NCBI RefSeq assembly: GCF_040869045.1
Contig: NC_090320.1
Span: 254,324,978 to 254,388,977 of the forward strand
Length of the DNA: 64,000 nt
DNA from: Eurosta solidaginis
Lineage: Eukaryota; Arthropoda; Insecta; Diptera; Tephritidae
Reading direction: 5' to 3'
Part shown: piece by piece, positions 29,990 through 41,461 of the stretch
Layout: each line of letters begins with the position of its first letter
How positions within the stretch are numbered: position 1 is the stretch's first letter
Made by a program: the position numbers and the translations under genes
The notes under the pieces: model-generated
Database searches by the model: none
What the model saw: only the letters and a program-made list of their open reading frames with translations
Told to the model about the DNA's origin: nothing

Positions 29990-31890
29990 CCTAAAGTTAT
30001 TGATTTGTTTAAGACAAATTATTAACCTTTTTTTCCAAAATATATCAATACGTTATTGATTTGTTATCGAAAATTTATCGATATATAGTCAAAAAGTTAT
30101 CAATTTATTATCGCAAAGATATATATTTGTTACCGGAGTGTTACCAAAAAGTTAGCAAAAAGTTATAGATTTATTATCGAAAAAGTTTTTGACTTGTTAC
30201 AAAATTCAAAAAATTTCGATATCCTTACGTAGAGTTACTAACAACAAATCGATAGCTCGACGAAAATAACTGACTATCAAGATTAACCCGTTGATAAAAC
30301 AATCAGCATCGAAGATCTCTTCTCAAAAATACGAAATTATTTGTTTCAGCTAAAAGTTAAATGTGTTTTGGTTAAATTTTGGTCTTTGGGCGAACTCTAG
30401 TTAATTTAAGGACATACGTTTTCTCGACGCAAATTTTTGTACTTACACAAGTACCTGGTACTGAGCGCTCTTTGCTGTGCTAAGGCCACTTATAATTAAT
30501 TTGGTGCCACTGTGTCAGAAGGTCTCCTTTCATATGCTGCCCTAATATGAGACGAAGCGGTATTCAGACTACATATCCACTCAGTAACCTTATAAAAACT
30601 ATGGAATTCGACTTATCTCTGGCACCGTCGACAATTTTCGAATTATAGTAAGATAGTTAAAAACGTAACTAAAGCTATGTAATACTTTTTCCGCGCTGTA
30701 ACAAGATTCTGTCTAAAAACGAATATACACAGAAAATATAAAAGTAACATTTTAATTATTTAATTTTATTTTTTCAAGTCTCTTACTTATTACATTTGCA
30801 ACAGCACAGCTTGGTATTAATGGAAAATTTCAGTGAGCTATGAAAATGAAAACAAAATTTTGCTTATACGAATTGAATTGGGCACTGAACCGTAGTAAAT
30901 TCACAAGTAAAATATCAACAAACGACACTATCTACTTGTAAGAATATGCTGATAAACATACAAACGTGTTAGCTTACATACACAAAATTCCAGCAGCTCG
31001 TCAGCAAAAACATTTTGAATAAATAACTTATGAGATGAGGCGTCAGGTTTTTGCACAATTTTTGAATTTTTGCATAAAATACTTATATGCATATCTAAAT
31101 ATGTGTACAATATACATGTTTGTATATATATCTATATGTATATGTGTCAGAGCTCAAGTTTTTGTTGATTTTCTTAGAATTTGAGTAAGGTCTTAGTTAG
31201 TTTGTTGTTGATGTGGGACTGGTATTTCATAAAAGTGTTTTTTCTGCTATACCTATTACAAGGATTAACCAATGCATATGTGTACACATAAAGGGGCGAT
31301 TCCAAGCAAATGTATATATATTTTTTTTTTTGATATTTACAGCAATTTCTATGATTTAAACTTAGCAACGATCAATTACCACCAGTTAAGCCGTGATCAA
31401 AATTACGTTCGCATCAAAGCGATCGGGACACGCATGTTACTCCCACGAACCGCAAATTAATTTCTTGAAAATTTATCGATAAGCTATATACTTTTTATTG
31501 GCGCGCTATAGGGAAGTTTTCGATTTGTTGTCAAAAAGTTATCTACACCAAAACTACGTTCGTATCACTGCGATCAGATTATGCATGTTTCTCCCACGAA
31601 CCCCAAAATTTCTCAAAAGTTTATCGATAAGCTATGGATCCCTTATGGGCGTGCTATGGAAAAGTATACGGTTTGTTGTCAATATAAATACTATCAAAAA
31701 GCCATCGACTTATTATTGAAGCGTAACTTATTTTGCATCAACTTTATATCATGAAGTTATCGATTTGTTATCGAAAAGTTATGAATATGCTGTCAAAAAT
31801 GTATTGATTTGTTAATGAAAAGTAACACATTTGCTGTCGTAGTGTTACCAATTCGTTATGAAAAAGTTATAGATTTATTAACGGTTCGAA
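29990..31890. repeat. TATCGAT-rich interspersed repeat region
   Basis: Two blocks (29990-30250 and 31440-31890) are built from variants of AAGTTATCGATTTGTTATCG. Around 31390-31690 a ~165-bp segment occurs twice in tandem (shared TACGTTCG.ATCA...GCGATC, TCCCACGAACC and TTTATCGATAAGCTAT). The central part (30250-31380) has microsatellite-like ATATACATGTTTGTATATA and nothing recognisable as a gene. The family is unnamed. Confidence 0.5.
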
Positions 31891-33340
31891 AAATTCCCTA
31901 CACCTACTATTCAAGTATACGGCTGCCGGTTTTGGACGTCTTCGATTCCGCCTGAAGTGTAATTTTGGGCCAGAATATATTTTGTTCCACGGCATCTGCA
32001 ATACGTGGTTTAGGGACCCTTTCAAACAATTTTCTGGCAGTGCCGAGCGTGCACAAAGGCTATGGCAAGCTCGAATCCTCCATGCCTTCGCCAATTTGAA
32101 TTAGCTGCTGCTTTTGTTCCATCTTTCGCTCCTTTATACATGTGTTATACATATCCAATATGAATTGCTGACGCATTTTTCTAATTTCTTGAATGGATTC
32201 TGCGGCCCGACTGGGGCCTAATATTTATTTGAAGCTTCTTTTTGCAAGATGTTATTCTACCGAGAGGTTCTTTAAGTTTTCTTATGTATACGTCAGTATC
32301 TTCCCTTATATCGTGAGAAGGAAAGATAATTTTAACTATGCTATTCGTGTTGTGGTGGTAGCGTGCTCCGCCTACACCACCGAAGATCGTGGGTTCAACT
32401 CCCGCTCAAAACAACATCGAAAATTTAGTAAAAAAAAAAATCTCAGAGAAAACGCATCTGTTTTGCAGATGCCGTTCGGAGTCGGCATGAAAACATGTAG
32501 GTCCTGTCTCGCCAATTTGTAGGAAAAATCAAAAAGGAGCACTATGCAAATTGGAAGAGAAGCTCGGCCTAAAACCTCTTCGGAGTATAGCGTGCCTTGC
32601 ATTTATTTATTATTTATCTATTTCATCTAACTCGGGTGTCAGCATCTTGGTTAACACTTTTTGTAGTCTTATTTTGTAAGCCAGATCCCAAAGGTATCTG
32701 TTGGCGACTTCTCGAAGCTACTCCCATTTGCGCTTCTTGCGTTGGTAATAGCGCACTTCAGGTGTTTATTCTCTTTTTTGTATGACATTGCTTAGACAGT
32801 AGCTCGCCCAGCCATCTGGTTCCATTATATACTCGCCTTCCCTGAGCAATAACAGTTTCGTCTCATCTCAACTATTTCTGCTATTTACCAGTAAACTAAT
32901 TTTTGACGTTGTTTTTTTGCAGCAATGTCATCGATTTGTTTTATGCCTGTTTAACGTTCAGCATTACAGTTTTAAGACGATACTCAGCATTTGTTTACCG
33001 GGTATGTGTCGACGGTAGCAACTAGGGTTTCAGCGTTTAGCTTCGCTACTTGATTTTTGCTTGTGCTTTTTATTGTGTCCAACTTGGGCGCTTCTTGTGG
33101 CGCAACTATGGAAGATATGTATCGGCGATTACTGCCAGTGAAGTCTTCAGGCACTGTGCTCTTCGACGCGTTTGTCAAATCTGGTCGTGTGTTTTCATAG
33201 CATGTTCTCCTGAAAGTGGTCGGTGTGCCAGAGTATATGACTGTTGGTCCCACCCCAGCCGCCATATCCAGTACTACTTTTCCTTTTTCAGCTAGTCCTT
33301 GGCATCTCTCACTGAATGACTCCTGAGTAAAAGTCACCTG
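31860..33340 (-). pseudogene. Unrecognised decayed coding region
   Basis: Open stretches on one strand run for over 1 kb. A 117-codon frame from 33337 (TFTQESFSERCQGLAEKGKV...) is followed by pieces near 32760-32640. Then, beyond a SINE, come IRKMRQQFILDMYNTCIKER (~32180) and a 75-codon frame at 32094-31867 rich in Arg and Lys. The composition looks protein-like (mixed charged and polar), but no domain is recognised. A transposase or gag relic is the likely nature, since a SINE sits inside and repeats surround it. No function is proposed. Confidence 0.3.
32341..32600 (+). mobile_element. tRNA-derived SINE, copy 5 (internal deletion)
   Basis: The head has TGTGGTGGTAGCGTGCTCCG (A-box region 32350-32363) and B box GGGTTCAACTCCC (32391-32403). 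The body resumes at GCAGATGCCGTTCGGAGTCG and ends GAAGCTCGGCCTAAAACC with a TTTATTTATTA tail. The middle CCCCTCGGCAGTG segment is deleted. Confidence 0.88.
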
Positions 33341-33887
33341 TTTTGATAACCACTACGTTCATTTCTTGGGCTGTGTCCTCGATATCGTCAAGATTTTGTT
33401 GGTACTCACGTAGCAATTGCCGGGTATCAGGTAGTAGCTTATTGTTGCAGCGTGTTGGTATGAGGTACAGAAGTGATCAGTGCAGGTTCCTTTGCTAGAA
33501 TGAAAAGCCTTATTTGCAGTCGGAAACCAAATTAAAGCGATTCGGTGGAGTCGATAATTAAAGCGAAATCTACGCTCTTTTCCTGTATCAGTTACACCTG
33601 AAGTGTGTCTGCGGTTTTTCCACTGTGAATGTTTCATTCTAGTACAGTCATTAGGGTTTTTTTGCGCATTAAAATAATGATGAACAATCATCTATCTTGT
33701 TGCATCGCATACAACAATGAGTTTGACTCCACTCCGAGTTGCATGGCTGATAATGGCGTAGCTGAGTACTGGCGGTGGCCCAGATACATCGTCACTGGCC
33801 AAATATGTATGTCCGTGCCAGATATATCTAACTTCCTGCTCTAAAAAAAACTGATGTAAAGTCATCAGAAGAAAGAAAACATGATAA
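33341..33887. other. Spacer, nothing recognised
   Basis: Several short frames occur, including a 110-codon one at 33691-33359 on the minus strand. None shows a recognisable domain, and they may continue the unassigned relic to the left. Confidence 0.35.
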
Positions 33888-34630
33888 AACAAGTAAGGAG
33901 GGCTAAGTTTGGGTGTAACCGAACATTATATACTCAGCTGAGAGCTTTGCAGCAAATATATGAGTTGATTGTTGACATAATTTACTTATAAACTATAAAG
34001 ATATTAAATTTTTTGTTAAAATTTGACTTAATTTTTTTTTTTTTTTAAGTGGGCGTGTCGTCAACCGATTTTGCTAATTTTTATTTAGAACACATATAGT
34101 AATAGGAGTAATGTTCCTGCCAAATTTCATCATGATATCTTCAACGACTGCCAAATTTCAGCTTGCAAAACTTTTAAATTGCCTTCTTTTAAAAGTGGGC
34201 GGTGTCACGCCCATTGTCCAATATTTTAGTAATTTCCTATTCTGCGTCATAAGGTCAACCACCCTACCAAATTTCTTCACTTTATCCGTCTTTGGTAATG
34301 AATTATCGCACTTTTCCGGTTTTTCGAAATTTTCGATATCGAAAAAGTGAGCGTGTTTATAGTCCGAATTCGCTCATTTTAAATATCGATCGCAGATAAG
34401 TGCCCAGGAACTTACGGTACCAAATTTCATTTAGGTACCTCAAAATTGACTCAAGTTATCGTGTTTACGGACAGACGGACGGACATGGCTAAATGAATTT
34501 CTTATTTCGCCCAGATCATTTTGATATATAGAAGTCTGTATCTATCTTGATTAGTTTATGCTGTTACGGGGTACCGCTATGCGAACAAAATTAATATAAT
34601 CTGTGAGCTCTGCTCAGCTGAGTATAAAAG
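33888..34630 (-). mobile_element. Family A (DINE/HINE-like) element, complete short copy
   Basis: The left end AACAAGTAAGGAGGGCTAAG carries a TTTGGGTGTAACCGAA hairpin and TATACTCAGCTGAGAGC. The right end is GCTCTGCTCAGCTGAGTATA. Between them lie the CACGCCCATT, ATTTTCGATATCGAAAAAG and GACAGACGGACGGACATGGC modules in inverse order to the copy at 20386. It lacks the 128-bp repeats. It is non-coding. Confidence 0.82.
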
Positions 34631-34898
34631 TTTATAAATAAAGTGGAAAGTTTACAAATTAACTAAATCAAAATTATTGATGCAAAAACTCATTCAGTTA
34701 ATCAAGAAGGATTTATTTGTTAGTTTTCATTTTCGAAACATTTTTAAATCACTTTTTTGTTGAACAAGTAAAACTAATGATTCGGACCCAACATCGTTTA
34801 TTACAAATAAAATAAATTTAAAGAAAATTGTAACCAAATCAAATATAACACTTTCACATCATTAAGCGCTTGCACATGGAATAACCCATACAAATTCA

Positions 34899-34936
34899 TA
34901 TATAACGACGTTGGTTGTATTTTGCATTCAGTTCGG
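34899..34936 (+). promoter_or_regulatory. TATA-Inr core promoter candidate
   Basis: TATATAA begins at 34899 and TTCAGTTCGG has its initiator A at 34930, exactly 31 bp downstream. This spacing is canonical for fly TATA promoters. The sequence is not part of a recognised element. No coding exon could be assigned downstream with confidence; a 109-codon frame at 35255 is rich in microsatellite-derived residues and looks spurious. Confidence 0.35.
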
Positions 34937-34939
34937 CCA

Positions 34940-35869
34940 GTTGTAGTTTGCAGAAAACTCGTAGTAAAATTTTTTGTCTTTGTTTTTCTTGTTGCTATTT
35001 TTTTGTCAACACAAAAGCTTTTTTGTAATAAAGTCTAATTTTTTTTTTTTTTGCTTTCTTGTTGTATTTTGTTACTTCTAACAATTAGTTATTGTTGTAG
35101 GCGTGCAGAAAACAAGTAGTACATTTACACACACATACTTATACACCGAACAGCACAAAACATAAATTTTGATTTAAGTTGAGTGTTGAGCTGCTTGTTG
35201 GTACCGTCCGATTGGTTGTCCTTCCATCATTGCTGTGTGTTAAGCTGAAGTTGAATGATTGCAGCAACATATTTCATTGCCTTGACTACTGAAGTCGCGC
35301 GGATATGGACAACGAGACAAACACACTCACACACATGTGTACATACATATATATTTGCAATTGTTTACCAACTACGTGTAAGCACTTTTAGCACAAATGA
35401 ATGTGCCTTCATAGCCACAAGCGAAAACAAAAAAATTAACAACAACAATTGTTGTTTGCATGTATGTGTTTGCGCATATTTATGTTTGCTTGTTTGTGTA
35501 TTTGGATGTCACTATTTTTCTCTCCTTGCTTGCATGCATGCGTATATCCTTCATCATGATAAAGTATATATACATATGTTTTAAATTCATAAGCGCATAT
35601 GCGTACATATATGTATCTACATGTGCCCAGTAGATAAAGAGGCGGGGCAACTTTAACCATCCAAATAAAAACACAGAACTAACCGGTTAGACGCGGATGG
35701 GCAACAAGATCTCTTTACACAACCAAGCGGCGTTCGGATTTTTAATTAAACCTTCTACATTCAAAATATCTAGACAAGTAATTCTCTAAAAAACTTAATC
35801 TTTTCTCCTTGAAATAAAAAGCTCTGGACGTGATATATCAAGGTATGATGGGATGGCTATTATGGGTTG
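34940..35869. other. Low-repeat region, microsatellites
   Basis: T-rich tracts (35030-35052) and ACACACTCACACACATGTGT (35318-35340) are present, with ATGTATGTGTTTG runs to 35600. No known element ends were seen. It may be leader or intron downstream of the TATA-Inr pair at 34899. Confidence 0.35.
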
Positions 35870-37140
35870 AGTAAGGAGGAACCTTTAGAAACCCTAGGTC
35901 AACGGACTAGAACAAAAACCAGAAACATGAAGAAACAAAACTGGGACAAACCTTAGAGGCTCCCAAAGTGGACGAACTGGAGGAATCGAATTACTTCCTA
36001 TCGAAGGCGACTATGGCTGCGTACAATAAAGCTTGGTCTCTAAGAAGACTCAGAGCAAAAGTAAAACCGCCGTAGTGAAACAAAAGCTGACAAATAACAG
36101 ATATGTTAAAGCTGAAAAGTTCCCTTACAACGAGCTGAAACTGCAAGCATAAAATTTCCAGGACGCAGACAGTCTCATGGAAAAATTTCTGTGCGAACAG
36201 CGAAATAGCGCAGTTGAGGAAAGTCCAAGATAGGGGATATTTAGTCAAGGGACTTATAAACAAAGAGAACTGGGAATGATCACGTACTAGTAAAAAGTCC
36301 CTTTATTGATGATTCCGAAGAGCCAGCACACAGCACTTATCTTTCGATCACGAATCTGCTAGTAGCGGGCTTGGGGAGCTACTTTGTAGGCCGTGTTTGG
36401 TGGATAGCCAAAAGAGAACCTATTTAAAAAAAATTAAACGGTGTATGCAGCCCGTCAACGCTTAGCCTTTTAGGAGCCGTGAAAACACCACCAACGACTG
36501 AACGCTATGCTATATTGGCTGTATACCTAGTGACAAAGAACATCACGTTAGCAGCTTTAACAAAGCGCATTGCCTCGTGGCAGCTAGAGCGCAGAACATA
36601 CGACAATAGCAGGTTGGCCTCGTCAGTTTCTGAACAAGCGGACTACCTACGTTCGCACTTGCGCTTCGAAGGGGCTCTTATAACCACAATAGAAGATGGT
36701 TGGCACAAGGCGGCTCAAATGTCAGACGAGGCAATAAACGTGTACACTGAATGATCCAAGGTAATGGGATGAATATGGTCTGCGGTGTGCTGTGCTGAAC
36801 CGGAAATTAACAGATCCTACAAGCTGCCAGTTCATTATAGCGTTTTTAAGGCTGTAAGTATAGAAGTAGAACTACTGGAAGAAAAAAGCTTAAAATACAG
36901 CTGTGTCAACTTTTATATTGACAGCGAAGTGAAAATTAAGGCAATATTCTCACATAGTACAATATCTTAGAAAGTTTAAAAATGTAAGATATCCCTTGAA
37001 AGAGCCGCGATAGGGAAAAACATACATATTTATTGGGTCTCAAGGCATATTGGAATAGATAGTAATGAAAAAAAGATAACATATCTGGAAACGTCACATT
37101 CCTCAAAGCGCGGGGCTGTATATTTTCGAAGATCACGTGT
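35870..37140 (+). pseudogene. LINE relic with reverse transcriptase deleted
   Basis: The linker region reads TMAAYNKAWSLRRLRAKVKP (~36010) and SWKNFCANSEIAQLRKVQDR (~36175). The frame then jumps to the post-RT region GAVKTPPTTERYAILAVYLV (36475), EDGWHKAAQMSDEAINVYTE (36691-36750; the RNase H start, usual VYTDGSK), and IYWVSRHIGIDSNEK near 37035 (usual W-V-P-G-H-x-G-I-x-G-N-E-K). About 1 kb of reverse transcriptase expected between is absent. The type agrees with LOA/R1-like LINEs, but the sequence is clearly a different family from the copy at 3954. Confidence 0.68.
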
Positions 37141-38463
37141 AGGTCGTACCACCTTAGGCTACCAAAGTTACTCTTATCATTAAAAGAAAGTACTGTAGGC
37201 TTATGAAACGCATTCTGACTAGACCTTGGCTGCTAGGCTTGTTTTCTGGTACAATTTGTTTTTAAAACAGTCTTTGATCATAAAAGAAGTTTGACTCATG
37301 TGCATTATTGTTGCTGCAACTCTTAACATTGGTAGATGCTTCGCAAGTTTTCTTCTGGGTAGCACAAATTTAAGCATGTGTAAGTGTAGAAACTCTTCCC
37401 TGTCGCCTGATGCTTTCATCATTTTTTTTTACAGTTTTTGTTGCCTGTGATTTAAGACTATAAAAAGCTACTCTCATCGACTAAGAGGCAAGATAGTTTT
37501 TGTATAAATTAACATATAAAGTGATTTCCCAACACCACTATTAAGCGAACGGCATTCAACATCAGCTTTAACACCACAATTGCCTCCATCAGAAGATAAC
37601 CCTATAACCGTAACAATAAAACAAAAAAGGAAATTTGTAACAGCAAAAAGAGAGATTTTTGGTAAAATAAAGGCTAATATTTTGTATTTAAGATTATATG
37701 CAAAACATACTTACATATGTGTGAGTTCTTACGGCAAGGTTGCTTGCCTCAAAAAATGAAAGGAAATGCAAATTGATGAATTGTTCTGAAATCTGTTTAA
37801 AGTTACATGGACTTGATCATATGTACATATATATATATACCATGTATGAACATGTCTACCGTAATGGCAAAGAACCACATAAGTCGGTTTTTGTAAGAAA
37901 TTGTTTGTACCTCAGACAAATGTGAAATATTACACTGTTGTCTAAGCTTTGGTGATTTGGCGGGAGAAAAGTTTTTTTTATAATTATATTATTTGTTATT
38001 TGAGTGAACTGAATGTCATTTAATGTTTATTTTATTTATTTGTTCTTGTAGAACAACAGAGGTTGCAAAGCAACTGCTACATCTTTCTATGTATTTATTG
38101 GGGGCGAGCACTGGGGGCTCCAAAGCATTCGCTGTGCGTTGAACTACCTAAGCTTGATTTGAAAAACCCCCCTTTTGGATCAAAAATTTCAACTATGTCT
38201 TTAGAACAATTCACTGAGCAGTTGAGAATTACAAGCGCACTCAATGGCTGATGAAACAAACGAAAGAAAAAATGTTCATAGTTTAAGACACTTAAACAAC
38301 TGTAATAACCTTTTCTTGTTCACTGGCAAATATTTTAAGAAACTTATGAGAGAGCCGAGGAGAACCAATAGGGTGACATTATTTTCAGAATAGAAAGTGA
38401 CACAAGTTTAAATCGCCGTGACCGGATAGTATATTTCTAGCCATACATAAAATAGCATACATA
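37141..38463. other. Spacer, nothing recognised
   Basis: The first 300 bp could be the LINE 3' region. The rest is AT-rich with ACATATATATATATACC near 37825. No gene or element boundary was supported. Confidence 0.4.
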
Positions 38464-39205
38464 CACATTTACGTAACATAACAAAACACCACATAACAAA
38501 ATATTAGAAAAGATAATTAATAAAAAGACTAAATATAATATCAAAATATCATAAAATATTGTGACGAATATTAGTATCACTAAGCGATACTACCATCACT
38601 AAGGTATCGTACGTAAACAAATCAATCATCTACACATACATACACGGCAGCAGAGAGTCATCAGCGAAGTATTAATCAAATATACACAAGAATATGGATA
38701 CAAACTAAAAATATACATGTATATAGCTAATTACAAGTAGGATATATGTACAGTAGTTCTAGCAGGCGAAACGTCTAGACTGTAGTAGAAATATGCGAAT
38801 GAAACAGCAGAGAGTATAAAAGAGCGCAAGCTGAACAATCATTAATCAGTTTGATTTAAGCACGCTATCAGTTGCGAAGTGAAGTTTAATTGCGTAATAC
38901 TTTCAAAGTAGTATAATAAAGACCATTTTTTAAAACAGAATATTGGAGTGTTTTATTCAACAGCTTAGCGATACGAACGTAAGCAGAAGGTTGCAAATAG
39001 GCGGAATTTCCCTGAAATTCGTTAAAATATGTAGCTTAATATGATCTTCAATAATTTAAAATAACATAACAAAACTTAACATTGCATAATATAAGATAAA
39101 GTGACATAACATACCATAACATAATATAAGATGACATAACATAGCATAACATAACATAACATAATATAATACAAAATAACATAACAGAAGATAACATAAC
39201 ATTGC
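38464..39205. repeat. (ATAAC)n simple repeat flanking a solo LTR
   Basis: Degenerate CATAACATAAC repeats occur at 38464-38510 and 39050-39205. The solo LTR at 38560-39025 sits between them. Similar repeat DNA on both sides suggests the LTR inserted into, or beside, a pre-existing array. Confidence 0.7.
38560..39025 (+). mobile_element. Solo LTR, gypsy-like family, copy 3
   Basis: Starts TGTGACGAATATTAG and ends near AAATTCGTTAA. A TATAAAAG box at 38815 is followed 33 bp later by an initiator-like ATCAGTTTG (A at 38848), and AATAAAGACC near 38919 is a polyadenylation signal. This gives the usual U3-R-U5 order. AATAT flanks both sides (38555-38559 and 39026-39030). No internal retrotransposon sequence is present. 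Confidence 0.82.
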
Positions 39206-39240
39206 GTTATATACAAAGCATAAAAATTGTTTGTTTATAT

Positions 39241-39716
39241 TGTGGCGAATGTTGACATCACTAGGCTGTTACTAAACAAAAATATGAAGCAAGCCAAACT
39301 TGTATACATGAATACATCAGTCGCCATTTATACACATACATACAAGGCAACGGAGAGATATTTCACACACATACATGTGGTCATCAGCCTAAGTTGTTAC
39401 TCATACGCATATATGTAGCTCAATTACCAAGCAGCAGATTCAGCACTTCCAGAAGGCGAAACGTCCAGACTTTAGTAGAAATATGAGAATGAAGCAACGG
39501 AGAGTATAAAAGCAGCGCAAGCTGAGTAGTCAGTAGTCAGCTTTGATTTAAGCACGCCATTGATTGTGAAGTTTAATTGTGAAGTACTATTCCCAAAGTT
39601 TTCTAATTAAAGACCAGTTTTCAATATTAAATATTGGAGTGATTTATTCAACAGTTTAGCGATTCGAATGTTAGCAAAAGGTTTCAAATAAACAGAATTT
39701 CCCAAAATTGGTTACA
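39241..39716 (+). mobile_element. Solo LTR, gypsy-like family, copy 4
   Basis: Starts TGTGGCGAATGTTGAC and ends ATTGGTTACA. It shares the GAGAGTATAAAAGCAGCGC promoter, GATTTAAGCACGC leader and TTAAAGACC segments with the copy at 38560. Flanks ATAT and CTAT differ at one base. It lies 215 bp from copy 3 in the same orientation, but the two are too diverged to be the paired LTRs of one element. Confidence 0.82.
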
Positions 39717-39870
39717 CTATTAAAAACTTCAATCGTTTCCTTAATGGCGCTTGCAGGTCCCGGTAAACAGAATCTACATCGGGCAAAGTACCAACAACAA
39801 CTACAGCAATTACCCAAACCTTCGGGTAATGTCTTTATCGCTACAAGAAAAAGAAGAAGAAGTTCACATG
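39717..39870 (+). mobile_element. Retroposon tail with 3' hairpin, copy 1
   Basis: Contains CCTTAATGGCGCTTGCAGG, ATCGGGCAAAGTACCA and a 7-bp stem ATTACCC/GGGTAAT (39809-39815, 39824-39830). TTTATCGCTACAAGAAAAAG follows. The same block precedes (CAA)n-like tails at 44195, 46535 and 63370. It is probably the 3' end of a LINE or LINE-dependent retroposon. Confidence 0.6.
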
Positions 39871-39876
39871 GCCCGG

Positions 39877-39920
39877 TATATAATGTTCAGTTTTAATAGA
39901 ACTTTAACTTCCTTTCTTGT
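39877..39920 (+). repeat. DINE/HINE-like 3' terminus only
   Basis: ATAATGTTCAGTTTTAATAG and the following AACTTTAACTTCCTTTCTTG match the terminal hairpin and end of families A and B (…ATGTTCGG…CCGAACTTA…CTTCCTTACTTG). Nothing of the element body remains. Family C starts at its edge. Confidence 0.5.
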
Positions 39921-41138
39921 TAAACGGTTTTATTTAGGTTGACTTGACAGGCTGCACGGCGGCACGGCCGGCCGTTGTGAACGAATTTTGTAATTAAAAT
40001 TTAAGTAACTTCCCGATAAGTTACAAGGTTGAAACTTGGAATAGTTCGGAACCCGATGATAATACAATAATACGAAAAAAAATCTTCGCTAGGAGGCGCA
40101 AGGATCGATATATTCACAAAAATCGAATTTGTGGTCCGATTTGGCTTATATTTGGAACTTATAATACATGCAAGAATAGAAACCGACATATCAAAAAATT
40201 GCCGCTAGGTGGCGCAAGGATCGAGATATTCACAAAAATCGTATTTGCGGTCCGATTTGGCTCATATTTGGAACACATAATACATGCAAGAATAGAAAGC
40301 AACTTATGAAAAAAACCGCCGATAGGTGGTGCAAGGATCGAGGTATTCACAAAACTTATATTTGTGGTCCGATTTGGCTCATATTTGGAACACATAATAT
40401 ATACAAGAATAGAAAGCGACCTATGAAAAAAAGTCGCCGCTAGGTGGCGCATGGATCAATATATTAACAAAAATCGTATTCGTGGTCCGATATGGCTCAT
40501 ATTTGGGATATATAATACATAGAAGAATAGAAAGCCACCTATGAAAAAAATTGCCGCTAGGTGGCACAATAATCTAGATATTCACAAAAATCGTATTTCT
40601 GGTCCGATTTGGCTCACATTTGGAACACATAATACATACAAGAATAGAAAGCGACCTTTGAAAAAAATGCCGCTAGGTGCGCAAAGATTGAGATATTCAC
40701 AAAAATCGTATTTGTGGTCCGATTTGGCTTGTATTTGGAACACATAATACATACAAGAATAGAAAGCGACCTTTGAAAAAAATCGCCGCTAGGTGCGCAA
40801 AGATTGAGATATTCAAAAAAGTCTTATTTGTGGTCCGATTTGGCTCATATTTGGAACATACATACGGTCCGGTAGAAATGACATCAAAATATCTTGGGGT
40901 TGGAGGAGGGACAAGCATACGTGCCGCAGAGTCGAGTAAAGTCTTTGGAAGGATTATGTATTGAGGAATTAGATTTTACCAAATTGTCAGGAAAGGGTCC
41001 TTGTGATAATGAGTCACTAAATGAGCTAAATAGAATGAAAAATAATAGGCAATTGAATAAAGTATATAAACTTTAAAATAAAATAATTAAGAAAATTTTT
41101 TTAAGTTAAACGGTTTTATTGAAAACAATACTTACAGG

Positions 41139-41406
41139 TGTTTAAGCCGCCTCCTACAAAATTCAGACGGCGGCGAAATTCTTATGCGCAGCCGTGTGCG
41201 GCGAGTGGAAAGGCGCAAATTCACATGCACTGCCATCGTCAACAACGATCCTTATTCAACGAAGCAGTCAAATCAGTCAAGTACTAATAGCCGGCAACCG
41301 CGGACGCGCTCCAGGTCTTTATATATTTATACTTTTATTTATATATATTTATTTGAAGTTAAAGTTGGAACTTAATATACAATTATCAATAAATAACCAA
41401 AGTACA
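41139..41406 (+). mobile_element. LTR-like segment inside family C
   Basis: The 268-bp segment starts TGTTTAAGCCGCC and ends CCAAAGTACA, with TG/CA termini. It contains TATATATTTATAC and AATAAATAACC. It adjoins a BEL/Pao pol fragment within the same insertion, so it may be that element's LTR. Only one copy is present, so this is not proven. Confidence 0.4.
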
Positions 41407-41461
41407 TTTTAACGTTTTTTAAAGAAAAAAACAATAGACCATTTTATTTAAGAAAAAAGTG

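Noticed and set aside
35255..35584. A 109-codon frame downstream of the 34899 promoter candidate
   Set aside because: Its Cys/His/Tyr/Thr-rich composition arises from ACAC and ATGTATGTG microsatellites, and it has no domain or family resemblance.
38560..39716. A compact LTR retrotransposon bounded by two LTRs
   Set aside because: The two LTRs are diverged, have different flanks, and the 215 bp between them is (ATAAC)n, with no primer-binding site or coding sequence.
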